From SKHV01 sp963678565 (GTDB lineage: Bacteria; Bacteroidota; Bacteroidia; Bacteroidales; Prolixibacteraceae), in assembly GCA_963678565.1 (NCBI GenBank), contig OY782875.1, forward strand, positions 3,348,001 through 3,412,000: 64,000 bases of DNA. The letters run 5' to 3'. This document shows positions 17,754 to 26,663 of this stretch, piece by piece (positions within the stretch are counted from its first letter, which is position 1; every line of letters begins with the position of its first letter). A program made the translations under genes and the position numbers. The notes under the pieces are model-generated. The model worked only from the letters and a program-made list of their open reading frames with translations. It searched no databases and was not told the origin of the DNA.

Positions 17754-19760
17754 CTACTGAATCATCGCTAAAAATTCATCTTCAGTAAGTATAGGAATAC
17801 TTAGTTTTTGAACCTTTTCCATTTTACTAGGCCCCACATTTTCACCTGCAAGCATGTAATTAGTTTTTTTAGAAATCGACCCTACATTTTTACCACCATT
17901 CATTTCAATCATCTTTTTCAATTCATTGCGAGAATGCTTTTCAAAAGTACCTGAAATAATGATGGATAATCCTTCCAATTTATTGGTAGTTCCAGCCAAT
18001 TCTTCTTCGGAAAGTTGAAATTGTAACCCTATCGATTTTAGCTCTTCTACAATTTGAATATTTGTTTCAACTTTGAAATAAGCTAATAAACTTTCCGCAA
18101 TACGATTTCCAATTTCATTTACATCGGTTAATTGCTCTAATGTAGCTTCCATTAAAGCATCGATATTTTTAAATGCACGAACCAAAACTTTAGCAACTGT
18201 TTCACCTACATATCGAATTCCGAGTGCAAACAATACCCGCTCAAAAGGAATGGCTTTTGAAGCCTCTAAGCCATCCAAAATTCGTTGAGCCGATTTCTCT
18301 CCCAAGCGTTCGAGCGAAGCAATATCTTCTTTTTTTAGTCGATATAAGTCAGTTACACTATGGATCATTTGCTGCATGTAAAACAAATCAACGGTTTCCT
18401 CTCCCATGCCATCAATGTCCATTGCTTTTCGACTAATAAAATGGACAATCTTACCTTTTATTTGGGGTGGGCAAGCATTTTCGTTTGGACAATAATGCGC
18501 AGCTTCTCCCTCTAATCGAATTAACTCGGTTCCACACTCAGGGCAATTCTTAATAAATTCCACAGGCGAACTCATTGGGTGTCTTTCCTTTTCATCAACG
18601 CCAACAATTTTGGGGATAATTTCACCACCTTTTTCAACTTTAACTACATCGTTTATATGTAAATCTAAGTTGGCAATGATATCTGCATTATGTAAGGAAG
18701 CTCTTTTCACTGTTGTCCCTGCTAGCAATACAGGTTCTAAATTGGCCACCGGAGTTACAGCTCCGGTGCGTCCTACCTGATAAGTAACAGCAAGTAGCTT
18801 GCTTGTTGCCTGTTCGGCCTTAAACTTATAAGCGACCGACCAACGTGGTGATTTTGCAGTAAAACCTAAATCGTTTTGAATCGCTATTGAATTTACTTTC
18901 ACCACCACTCCATCGGTTGCAAAAGGTAATTGTTTTCGCTTTTCCTCCCATGATTCAATAAACTGAACAACTTCCTCAATGCTTTGGCAAATCCGACTAT
19001 ATTCTGAAGTTTTTAAGCCCCAGGATTCAATTTTATGAAGATTTTCAGAATGGCTACCACTTAATTTTATTTCTCCCGGCACATAATAAAAAAAGGCATC
19101 CAATTTTCGTTTCGCCACAACAGAAGAATCTTGCATTTTGATGGTACCCGATGTTGTATTCCGAGGATTTGCCATGGGAGCTTTCCGTGCTGCAAGTAAC
19201 TCTTCGTTCAACTTTTCAAAAGCATCGAAGGGCATTACAATTTCGCCTCGAACTTCCAGCAAATCAGGAAATCCTTCTCCTTGCAATTTTAGCGGAATGC
19301 TGCGAATGGTTTTTACGTTGTTGGTTACATCGTCGCCCACTACTCCATCGCCGCGAGTTACTGCATGTTTTAAAATACCGTTCTCGTAGGTTAAGCTTAT
19401 TGAAACCCCATCAAATTTTAATTCACAAACATATTCAGGATCAAGATTGCTCTCTTTCTTGATTCGATTATCAAAGTCGAAAAGCTCTTGCTCGTTGTAA
19501 GTATTTGAAAGCGAAAGCACCGGAAATTGGTGTTTTACCTGGTTAAATTCAGACGTAATATCACTCCCAACTCGTTTTGTTGGTGAATATGGATCATCAA
19601 ATTCAGGATGAGCATCTTCCAACTTTTCCAATTCTTTTAATTTCATATCGAAATCAAAATCACTAATCGTGGGAGTTGATTTTACATAATACAGGTAATT
19701 ATGATGGTCGAGCTCTTGTCTTAAGTTTTCAATTTTAGCCTTTATTTCAGCGGTATTCAT
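17754..19760 (-). CDS. ligA: NAD-dependent DNA ligase
   Basis: LigA seals nicks in duplex DNA using NAD+. The 668-aa chain shows the full domain order: Ia domain at the N-terminus (HNYLYYVKSTPTISD), adenylation domain with the nucleophile motif ELKFDGVS (Lys115), OB fold, a four-cysteine zinc finger starting CPECGTELIR, helix-hairpin-helix repeats (SLERLGEKSAQRILDG, LGIRYVGETVAKVL), and a C-terminal BRCT domain (LEGLSIIISGTFEKHSRNEL). Length is normal for the family. It is monocistronic as far as can be seen, about 150 bases upstream of feoB on the same strand. The divergent neighbour is the blaI-like gene. Confidence 0.98.
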   Translation of the reverse strand: MNTAEIKAKIENLRQELDHHNYLYYVKSTPTISDFDFDMKLKELEKLEDAHPEFDDPYSPTKRVGSDITSEFNQVKHQFPVLSLSNTYNEQELFDFDNRIKKESNLDPEYVCELKFDGVSISLTYENGILKHAVTRGDGVVGDDVTNNVKTIRSIPLKLQGEGFPDLLEVRGEIVMPFDAFEKLNEELLAARKAPMANPRNTTSGTIKMQDSSVVAKRKLDAFFYYVPGEIKLSGSHSENLHKIESWGLKTSEYSRICQSIEEVVQFIESWEEKRKQLPFATDGVVVKVNSIAIQNDLGFTAKSPRWSVAYKFKAEQATSKLLAVTYQVGRTGAVTPVANLEPVLLAGTTVKRASLHNADIIANLDLHINDVVKVEKGGEIIPKIVGVDEKERHPMSSPVEFIKNCPECGTELIRLEGEAAHYCPNENACPPQIKGKIVHFISRKAMDIDGMGEETVDLFYMQQMIHSVTDLYRLKKEDIASLERLGEKSAQRILDGLEASKAIPFERVLFALGIRYVGETVAKVLVRAFKNIDALMEATLEQLTDVNEIGNRIAESLLAYFKVETNIQIVEELKSIGLQFQLSEEELAGTTNKLEGLSIIISGTFEKHSRNELKKMIEMNGGKNVGSISKKTNYMLAGENVGPSKMEKVQKLSIPILTEDEFLAMIQ

Positions 19761-19868
19761 TTATGAACTTTTTAATTCGTCTGCTAATTTAACAATCTTC
19801 AAAATACTTAAGTTTTCAGAATTATAAAAACTAATATTTTACAAATATTTCGGCAAAAAAACACCATT

Positions 19869-19922
19869 GACTATTTTTTTAGTCGTTTTTATTTGAATTG
19901 ACTAAATTATTAGTCATATTTG
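19869..19922 (+). promoter_or_regulatory. BlaI-type promoter with two identical-geometry operators
   Basis: Two 16-bp inverted repeats GACTA-N6-TAGTC occur at 19869-19884 and 19900-19915, exactly 31 bp apart. They overlap a promoter: -33 TTTG (19892-19895), 19-bp spacer, -7 CATATTTG (19915-19922, one mismatch to TAnnTTTG). The second operator lies inside the spacer and touches the -7 box. The repressor encoded by the first gene is the obvious ligand, giving autoregulation. Confidence 0.72.
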
Positions 19923-19945
19923 TATCGGACTTTTTACAAACTGTT

Positions 19946-20335
19946 ATGCAACTTACAAAAGCTGAAGAGCAAATAATGCAAATTTTATGGGAATTGGAAG
20001 AAGGAATGGTGCGTGATATCCGCAACAAAATTCCCGATCCAAAACCTGCAAGAAATACTGTTTCAACAATTATTCGGATTTTAGAAAACAAGGAAATCGT
20101 GGGGCATCGCGAAAAAGGAAACGCCCACATTTACTTCCCATTGATTTCGAAAAAAGAATACTCTAAAAAACAGTTATATGCATTGCTTAACAATTATTTC
20201 GATAATTCTTTTTCGCGCATGACTTCGTTTTTTGCTAAGGAAAAGGATTTATCGATTGACGATTTGGAACAACTTTTGGAACAGTCGAAAGATGACTTAC
20301 AAAACCCAGATTTGAAACAAAATAAAAAGCTATAA
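19946..20335 (+). CDS. BlaI/MecI-family transcriptional repressor
   Basis: This is a 129-aa winged-helix repressor. The N-terminal domain MQLTKAEEQIMQILWELEEG followed by KPARNTVSTIIRILENKEI is the BlaI/MecI DNA-binding fold, and the C-terminal helices (LEQLLEQSKDDL) form the dimer region. The frame is open further upstream, but the ATG at 19946 gives the family N-terminus and lies downstream of the promoter, so it is chosen. It is three bases from the M56 gene. In BlaI systems, cleavage of the repressor by the M56 partner relieves repression. No beta-lactamase is nearby, so the target is unlikely to be classical resistance. Confidence 0.93.
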   Translation: MQLTKAEEQIMQILWELEEGMVRDIRNKIPDPKPARNTVSTIIRILENKEIVGHREKGNAHIYFPLISKKEYSKKQLYALLNNYFDNSFSRMTSFFAKEKDLSIDDLEQLLEQSKDDLQNPDLKQNKKL

Positions 20336-20338
20336 GAC

Positions 20339-22090
20339 ATGGACGAATTAGGAAACTATTTATTGCAAATGGCCTGCTGGCTAATTGCCTTCTGGTTGGT
20401 TTATCAGCTATTGCTACGCAAAGAAACTTATTTCGATTTGAACAGATGGTTTTTGGTAATTGGCTTGATTGTTTCAATTGTAGCTCCACTTTTTCCGGTT
20501 AAATACCTTGTTTTGCTCGAAAGCAATGTTGTAGATTTGGTTGACAAAAGTCCAATTATTACAAAAAACACAACAAATGCAATTGACAACTCAAGACCCG
20601 ATATTCTGCTAATTATTTATGCAATTGGGGCCTTTATCAGTTTGTTTCTTTTATTACAACAATTAATCAAACTGAAAATTATTAGGCTTCGTGGTAATTT
20701 AATGGTCGTAGAAGATCAAAAAGTATATCAAACAGGAAAAAATATTGTACCATTTTCAACTTTAGGAGCTGTTTATATTGGAAACAAACTAAACGATCCG
20801 AGTCAGCTGAAATGTATTGTTGCACACGAAAAAGTCCATATTAATGAGCGACACTGGGCCGACTTGCTTTTGCTTGAACTGGTCCGCACTTTACAATGGT
20901 TTAATCCTATTCTAATTTTTTACCGAAAAGCGATGATGCAAAATCATGAGTATTTAGCCGACCGCGGTGCTATTGCTCAAGGCATTTCCCACAAAATTTT
21001 CCAATCGATTTTAGTGAATCAAATGTTGGGACAAAATGTAATTCAGTTTGCCAGTAGCTTTAATCGGGGAAACAAAAACAAAAGATTACAGATGATGAAC
21101 GCAAATAAATCGAAGACAATATTTAAGCTAAAACCCTTATTGGTTTTACCGCTTATAGCAATAATTTTGTTTGCTTTTGCTGAGCCAAAATATTTATATA
21201 ACACAGCAGAGGAAACTTCAACTATGCAAGAAGGCAGCATAACAGTAAAAGGCAAAGTAGTAAATGCAAATGGTACTCCATTAACGGGTGCAGCGATTAT
21301 TATAGAATTAAAAAATACGGGTACCGTTGCTGATAATGATGGCAATTTTGTTCTAAGGAATGTAAGCACAAATGATATGCTTATTGTATCCTATATCGGC
21401 TACCAAAACATCAAAAAGAAAGCGAAAGAGAAAATGGAGTTCACAATGGAGCGAAACATCATTGCCATTGCGGATGATAAGAAAGAAAACTTGCCACCCC
21501 CACCGCCACCTCCTACAAAACAAAAAGAAAAATTAACGATTGTTGATGATGATCCGAACAAAAAAGATCTACCACCGCCTCCACCACCAAAACTAAGTGT
21601 ACAAATTAATAGTATAAAAAAGCAGGAAAACCCTCTTTTAATTGTAGTGGATGGAAAAATATATCATGAAAATATTGATGATATCAATCCGACCGAAATT
21701 GAAAGTATCACCGTATTGAGAGATAAAGTCGCAACAGATAATTGGGGCGATAGAGGAAAAAACGGAGTTGTTGAAATAAAATTGAAGAAAGAGAATAACG
21801 AAGTTTTTACTGTTGTTGAAGAGATGCCACAATTTCCTGGTGGATCTGAGAAACTTATTGAGTTTATAAATAATAAAACAAAAGAAGTTGCCGAAAAAGG
21901 AGAAACATATATTCAATTCACAATTTCGGAAAAAGGGAAAGTTGAAAATGTAAAGGTTGCGAAAAGCTCGGGAAACAAAAACCTCGACAAAAAGGCAATT
22001 GAAATTGTAGAAAGCCTTCCAGATTGGACCCCTGGAAAGCAAAGAGGCAAACCAGTTACAGTTGATTACACAATACCAGTTAAATTCTAG
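20339..22090 (+). CDS. M56 (BlaR1/MecR1-like) membrane metallopeptidase with TonB C-terminal domain
   Basis: The 583-aa protein starts with membrane helices and an M56 peptidase core; the zinc motif HEKVH is H163-H167 in CIVAHEKVHINERHW. After a helix near residue 265 come a carboxypeptidase-regulatory-like beta domain (about 298-365), two proline-rich linkers (PPPPPPPT and PPPPPPKL), a TonB-receptor-plug-like segment (about 425-485) and a TonB C-terminal domain (about 490-583, MPQFPGG and GYI/FTISEKGKV-like core). There is no penicillin-binding sensor domain. The protein may couple an envelope signal to cleavage of the adjacent BlaI-type repressor. Such hybrids are widespread in Bacteroidota but poorly understood. 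Confidence 0.9.
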   Translation: MDELGNYLLQMACWLIAFWLVYQLLLRKETYFDLNRWFLVIGLIVSIVAPLFPVKYLVLLESNVVDLVDKSPIITKNTTNAIDNSRPDILLIIYAIGAFISLFLLLQQLIKLKIIRLRGNLMVVEDQKVYQTGKNIVPFSTLGAVYIGNKLNDPSQLKCIVAHEKVHINERHWADLLLLELVRTLQWFNPILIFYRKAMMQNHEYLADRGAIAQGISHKIFQSILVNQMLGQNVIQFASSFNRGNKNKRLQMMNANKSKTIFKLKPLLVLPLIAIILFAFAEPKYLYNTAEETSTMQEGSITVKGKVVNANGTPLTGAAIIIELKNTGTVADNDGNFVLRNVSTNDMLIVSYIGYQNIKKKAKEKMEFTMERNIIAIADDKKENLPPPPPPPTKQKEKLTIVDDDPNKKDLPPPPPPKLSVQINSIKKQENPLLIVVDGKIYHENIDDINPTEIESITVLRDKVATDNWGDRGKNGVVEIKLKKENNEVFTVVEEMPQFPGGSEKLIEFINNKTKEVAEKGETYIQFTISEKGKVENVKVAKSSGNKNLDKKAIEIVESLPDWTPGKQRGKPVTVDYTIPVKF

Positions 22091-22111
22091 GAATAAGTTT
22101 ATAAACAATAG

Positions 22112-22146
22112 AAAAGGCATGATAAATAGAATTATCATGCCTTTTT
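22112..22146. terminator. intrinsic terminator after the BlaI/M56 pair
   Basis: AAAAGGCATGATAA (22112-22125) pairs perfectly with TTATCATGCCTTTT (22132-22145) around a 6-base loop, with A and T tracts on either side. It serves the + strand operon and, in reverse, the convergent DUF4105 gene. Confidence 0.92.
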
Positions 22147-22192
22147 ATATGCATTTTGCATTTTAATGTGTTTATACCAAAAGTTTGAAGAT

Positions 22193-23326
22193 CTATTTCG
22201 CCCTGCTGTAGGCTCCGTAAAAACGAATCGAAAATAGTAGCGCTAACAAGACAAATGAAAGTTCAATTTTTTGTGGCCAAATCAGCATTGCAAAAATTAT
22301 TGCAAGCGAATATATCAATGAAAACTTTATATATGTTTTTGATTTTCGATTAATTAAAAATACCAGTTGAGCTGGAAGCATCCATAAAAAGTTGAGATTG
22401 TAATTGGTGGCTGAATGATCGGTTCCAAACCACATGAAAAGAATGAAAACGCCGCCTAAAACTCCAATGCTCATCAATATAGAATCTAGCCAGGCATAAT
22501 ATTTTCCTTTTTTAATTTCTCGTAGAGTTATAAATGCAATTGCAATTAGCAAAAGTGTAAAAACAGTTACAGGATGATAAAACCATTTTGCGGCAAATTC
22601 AATTCTTTTGGGAAGATATTCCTTTTCAGATTTCACTAACCTTCGACCATCATTTAATGATGCAGTAGCAAAGCCTTCTTGCAGATAATCTGGCAAATAC
22701 ATAGATTCTTTGGCCGTCATATCTTTATCAGCAGCTAAGCCAAGCACCAAATTAATCCCGAATTTCACCCATGGCTTATGTTCTAAATAAGGGAACAGAA
22801 CCTCTCGAAACGATTGGTTGGGAGCTTCCATATTCAAATTCAATTGATTATCGGTAGCCTCCTCTACAATATCCCACAAGCGAGTTGCACAATTATCGTA
22901 GAAAAAATCGTAGCGATAAAATCTATTTTCAGGCTTTAAGTTCTTTTCAAGTAATTCGTATAGTTTTTGAATTTCGGCCTTATTCAGATTTAAAGTTTGG
23001 CCTTCAACTTCAATTTTACGGTAATTGTACTCACTTAAAAATCGCTGGATATGCGTTACTGAAAGCATGTAATCCAATTGACCTCGCGCGAATTTTGAAT
23101 AAAAGTTAGGCGTATTAAAATCGAAGGTTCCGTAATTATATAATCGATCGGTTTTGGTAGTTGGATCACTAACCCACAAAGCGCTATGTCCGAAACCTGC
23201 GTACAATTCAGCTCCGGGACCGCAAGTAAACAATACTACTTTTGATTTTTCAGAAAGTTGCTTCGCTGCGTTTACTGAAAAGGCAATTCCAAGCGTTAAT
23301 AATATAAGAAATACAAAGCGTTTCAT
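22193..23326 (-). CDS. DUF4105 membrane protein
   Basis: The 377-aa protein begins with a signal peptide (MKRFVFLILLTLGIAFSVNA). The periplasmic part (about 25-240) carries the DUF4105 features: TCGPGAELYAGFGHSALWV, NYGTFDFNTPNFY and YRYDFFYDNCATRLWD. The His in GHSALW and the Cys in DNCATR suggest a papain/NlpC-like active site, as proposed for this domain from its fold; activity here is inference. Five or so membrane helices follow (about 245-375). The downstream neighbour is the convergent M56 gene, and the upstream neighbour an rRNA methyltransferase 45 bases away. Confidence 0.88.
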   Translation of the reverse strand: MKRFVFLILLTLGIAFSVNAAKQLSEKSKVVLFTCGPGAELYAGFGHSALWVSDPTTKTDRLYNYGTFDFNTPNFYSKFARGQLDYMLSVTHIQRFLSEYNYRKIEVEGQTLNLNKAEIQKLYELLEKNLKPENRFYRYDFFYDNCATRLWDIVEEATDNQLNLNMEAPNQSFREVLFPYLEHKPWVKFGINLVLGLAADKDMTAKESMYLPDYLQEGFATASLNDGRRLVKSEKEYLPKRIEFAAKWFYHPVTVFTLLLIAIAFITLREIKKGKYYAWLDSILMSIGVLGGVFILFMWFGTDHSATNYNLNFLWMLPAQLVFLINRKSKTYIKFSLIYSLAIIFAMLIWPQKIELSFVLLALLFSIRFYGAYSRAK

Positions 23327-23371
23327 TTCAATTAACCTTCAATTTTATGTTGGCTCAATACTTAAACAAAA

Positions 23372-24565
23372 TTATTCAACATACAATACCAAGCCTTTTA
23401 AATATTCTCCTTCGGGATGATAAATATTGATAGGATGATCGCTTGGTTGTGTCATTTGATGTAAAATACGAACGTTTCTTTTTGCAATTGCCGCTGCAGA
23501 AAAAACTGCTTCTCGGAATTTATCTTTACTTACCACTTGCGAACAACTAAAAGTAAAAACAATGCCGCCCGGACGAATTTGCTCAAAAGCACGCGTGTTA
23601 ATGCGTTTATATCCTTGCAAAGCACGACTCAATGACTGACGATGTTTTGCAAATGCCGGAGGATCTAATACAATTAAATCGTACTTATCTTTTATATCTT
23701 TTAAATACTCAAATGCATCGGCTACAATGGCTTCGTGTCGTGCATCATTGGGGTAGTTTAATTCAACATTTTCGCGAGTTAAGTCAATTGCTGGTCCCGA
23801 GGCATCAACAGAATGCACCAAATTAGCACCACCATTCATTGCAAAAAACGAAAAACCACCTGTATAGCAAAACATATTCAACACATCGCGCCCTTTTGAA
23901 TATTCCTGCAATAAATAACGATTTTCGCGTTGATCGATAAAGAATCCGGTTTTTTGACCGCCAACCCAGTCGACCTTAAATTTATTGCCATACTCCATTA
24001 CAATTCCAGGTTCTGCCTCCCCAAGTAAATAACCATCTTCGGGAGCAATATCTGCTTTAAAAGGAATTGTTTTTGCACTTTTATCGTAAACAGCTTTCAA
24101 TTGGTCGCCCATTACTTGCTTTAACAATTCTGCTAACTTTTCGCGAATTAAATAAAAGCCAATTGAATGAAATTGCATGACAGCCGTTCCATTGTAAAAG
24201 TCGATAATTAAACCGGGCATCCCATCTCCTTCGGCATGTAACAAACGATAAACATTTGTTTCTTCACTGTTGGTTATGCCAATATTCTGACGCAACTTCC
24301 ATGCACTTTCCAGTTTCTTGAACCAAAATTCATCTGAAATTTCTACTTCTTCGAAACTAAAAATGCGCACCGCAATGGAACCAATTTGATAATGTCCAAG
24401 TCCTAAAAACTCGTCTTTATTTGACCAAACCGAAACAATATCGCCTTCGTTTATATTTCCATAAATTTTCTTAATCGCCCCGGAAAAAACCCATGGATGG
24501 AATCGTTTTAACGATTGATCCTTACCTGATTTTAAAACTATCTTTGTATATCCTTTATCCATCAA
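23372..24565 (-). CDS. class I SAM-dependent rRNA methyltransferase, RlmI-like
   Basis: The 397-aa protein has an N-terminal PUA domain (about 5-75, KRFHPWVFSGAIKKIYG), a central beta region, and a Rossmann methyltransferase domain from about residue 205 with motif I VLNMFCYTGGFSFFAM and motif IV LIVLDPPAFAKH. This layout matches RlmI/YccW, which methylates C5 of a cytosine in 23S rRNA; the exact target in this organism is inferred. The start could be either of two adjacent ATGs. It lies 21 bases downstream of the exonuclease gene on the same strand, so these two are probably co-transcribed. Confidence 0.9.
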   Translation of the reverse strand: MMDKGYTKIVLKSGKDQSLKRFHPWVFSGAIKKIYGNINEGDIVSVWSNKDEFLGLGHYQIGSIAVRIFSFEEVEISDEFWFKKLESAWKLRQNIGITNSEETNVYRLLHAEGDGMPGLIIDFYNGTAVMQFHSIGFYLIREKLAELLKQVMGDQLKAVYDKSAKTIPFKADIAPEDGYLLGEAEPGIVMEYGNKFKVDWVGGQKTGFFIDQRENRYLLQEYSKGRDVLNMFCYTGGFSFFAMNGGANLVHSVDASGPAIDLTRENVELNYPNDARHEAIVADAFEYLKDIKDKYDLIVLDPPAFAKHRQSLSRALQGYKRINTRAFEQIRPGGIVFTFSCSQVVSKDKFREAVFSAAAIAKRNVRILHQMTQPSDHPINIYHPEGEYLKGLVLYVE

Positions 24566-24586
24566 TTCCCTACTATTTATAATCTC

Positions 24587-25189
24587 TTATTTATTTACGA
24601 ATGTTGCTTTGTCAAATGATTTAAAACTTTTGTAAAGTTCGTACGAAACCCACGCATCGGTAGCGGCATAAGCCATTTGTGCAGATGTTAAAACTTCAGC
24701 TTCCCAATTCGATAACTGTTGTCCTTTTGATATTCGAAAGCCTAATATTAAACCCGACAATTTTTTTAAACTAAAGCAATTCAGTCCCAATTCCTTTGCC
24801 CACTGTTGCAATTCAACAAATCCGCCAGCCTCAAATCTTTTCAATTCATTCAATCCTTTAATATCATCATGAATCGCTACTCCGGCTTTGATAATACCCG
24901 GATTCGTAAGAATTTCGATTAGCTCCTGAGGGAATTTAAATTGGTTTAGTCGAAATAAAAAAGCTCTTTCCTGAGTGGAAAGCTGTAAAAGTGCCACTTT
25001 ATTAACTTTCCCCTTTTTAAATGAAGGTTTCGTTTCGGTATCAAAGCCAAGTGTGTTGAAATTTTTAAGGTAATTTGCTGCAGCCAATGCCTGTTCGTAA
25101 TTGGTAACCACCTCAATTTCGCCCTCGAAACTTTTCAAGGGTAACTCTTTTAACTCTTCTTTACTGATGGTATCTTTCTGCAATATCAC
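24587..25189 (-). CDS. 3'-5' exonuclease domain protein (DEDD family)
   Basis: The 200-aa protein consists of a single DnaQ-like/RNase D-type exonuclease domain. The metal-binding acidic residues are visible: GFDTETKPSF (ExoI), VAIHDDIKGLNEL (ExoII) and AYAATDAWVSYELY (ExoIII, Tyr four residues before Asp, DEDDy type). No HRDC domain is present, so it is shorter than RNase D. It is probably a small cytoplasmic 3'-5' exonuclease acting on RNA or DNA. It lies between the DUF5063 gene and the rRNA methyltransferase in a same-strand run, which fits an RNA-related role, but that is only suggestive. Confidence 0.9.
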   Translation of the reverse strand: MILQKDTISKEELKELPLKSFEGEIEVVTNYEQALAAANYLKNFNTLGFDTETKPSFKKGKVNKVALLQLSTQERAFLFRLNQFKFPQELIEILTNPGIIKAGVAIHDDIKGLNELKRFEAGGFVELQQWAKELGLNCFSLKKLSGLILGFRISKGQQLSNWEAEVLTSAQMAYAATDAWVSYELYKSFKSFDKATFVNK

Positions 25190-25238
25190 TATAATTTAAT
25201 TTTAACCAATAATTCGTTTCAGATAAAAACAAACTTGC

Positions 25239-25871
25239 TTACGAGTCTTCATCCGAATAGTTATTAAAATGCTTGTTTACCCAATTATCTTTCGAAGGTG
25301 TACTATCCTCTTTATAAATGTCAATATTATCGTCGACCCAATCAACATCTGAATATACAAGCTGATGAATGGCACGTAATCCATTCAATAATTTTTGTCC
25401 CCAATATTCTTTAAAATTAACGGTGCAATCTGCCAAAGCATCATACATCGACTCCTCTGCCCCCAATTGGTACCCCATTATTAAATCTTTTGTATCCTGA
25501 TATACATCGCAAATGTTTTCTGCAATGCTAGCCTCCAATGGAGCATCACTAAATTGCATGTTTGGATCAAAAACCTCTTGGTAAGTATCGTGTTGACCAA
25601 ATTTATCGACCAATTTATTCAAAAGAAAACTGTAATCAACTTCAGAGACAAACTTTTCAGGTGGATCATACGATTCCAATTCAAAAGGGGGTAGCATTGA
25701 AGCTTTCAAATAAAGTAATGGAAAAATTTTTTGCAATTTCACCATAAACTCTTCGGCTTTAAACGAAGTGTGATCTTCTACAAAATTACAATATTCATTT
25801 GCAACGGTAATAAATTCGATCACGTTTTTATTATAAATCAACTGATTTAATGAATCTTCCGACATATACAA
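25239..25871 (-). CDS. DUF5063 domain protein
   Basis: The 210-aa protein is soluble, mostly helical and acidic. The segments FITVANEYCNFVEDH, IFPLLYLKASMLP and YWGQKLLNGLRAIH match the DUF5063 family of Bacteroidota as I remember it. No catalytic motif or signal peptide is visible. The start could be the first Met or Met3 (MSEDSLNQL). It is 49 bases upstream of the exonuclease gene, in the same direction. In other Bacteroidota genomes DUF5063 genes often sit next to this kind of exonuclease (from memory, not checked). Function is unknown. Confidence 0.8.
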   Translation of the reverse strand: MYMSEDSLNQLIYNKNVIEFITVANEYCNFVEDHTSFKAEEFMVKLQKIFPLLYLKASMLPPFELESYDPPEKFVSEVDYSFLLNKLVDKFGQHDTYQEVFDPNMQFSDAPLEASIAENICDVYQDTKDLIMGYQLGAEESMYDALADCTVNFKEYWGQKLLNGLRAIHQLVYSDVDWVDDNIDIYKEDSTPSKDNWVNKHFNNYSDEDS

Positions 25872-25973
25872 TTCATTTTAGGCAGCAAAAATACAAGAAT
25901 TTAAATGAAATACGAACGACAATTGATCTGTATCGTCAATTCAGAAGAAAAATACTATATTTTGATAAGGTTG

Positions 25974-26369
25974 TTAGGCGGATGTAAGCCATTTAAATGC
26001 AGGATCGTATTCTTTAAATGCTTTCATATTGAAGTTACTCATTTGAGTAATAATACTAACCATTTGTGCCAAGGTATAAAAACTAGGCGACGCTACAATT
26101 GCTGCTTTGTTTTTAAAATTTCGACGTAAAGAAACAATAAGACTTTTGAGCTGCATTAACTCTTCGAAACTAGGATGAAAATCTAAACTGGTAATATCAA
26201 CAACGATATTCAATTCCTTCGTAATTTCGTCGTTTTGCAGTACAGACTGAAAGGCTTCAAGAGCATTTTTATTATCGCAAGATCCTTCTCCTTTCACGTA
26301 ACAAACTTTTAAATCAGAATCTGTTTCGTAAGAGAAATTAGCGTTAATATGAATAGAGGTCTGCAACAT
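25974..26369 (-). CDS. STAS/SpoIIAA-like hypothetical protein
   Basis: The 131-aa soluble protein has an alternating beta/alpha pattern: a strand with LKVCYVKGEGS, a helix NALEAFQSVLQND, a strand LNIVVDITSLDF, a helix ELMQLKSLIVSL, then a strand AAIVAS and a last helix. This resembles the SpoIIAA-like STAS fold seen in many Bacteroidota. There is no obvious phosphorylatable Ser in the DxSG motif of true anti-anti-sigma factors; DITSLDF occupies that region. It is transcribed alone, with about 100 bases to the DUF5063 gene. Function is not assignable. Confidence 0.65.
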   Translation of the reverse strand: MLQTSIHINANFSYETDSDLKVCYVKGEGSCDNKNALEAFQSVLQNDEITKELNIVVDITSLDFHPSFEELMQLKSLIVSLRRNFKNKAAIVASPSFYTLAQMVSIITQMSNFNMKAFKEYDPAFKWLTSA

Positions 26370-26663
26370 AAATCAAAATGTAAAAATGTAAAATACAAAA
26401 TTAAACATAAACCCCTTTAAAACAGTCAAATCTGCACCTTTTTGATGAACTATTAAATTCGTATGATAAATACCACTAAACGTGGGTATAAAAACAAAAA
26501 AATCGGTTCAAAACACTGGATATTAATCATCTAAAAGCAATTTCGTACAATATTGGAAGTATGTGATAAAGTACAAATTTGGTAGTGATCAATTTGAGGA
26601 CCTGGTTGCAATCCTGATTCTCATCGAAAATTACTTTCTTTGCATTCAAACAAAACTATTGAA

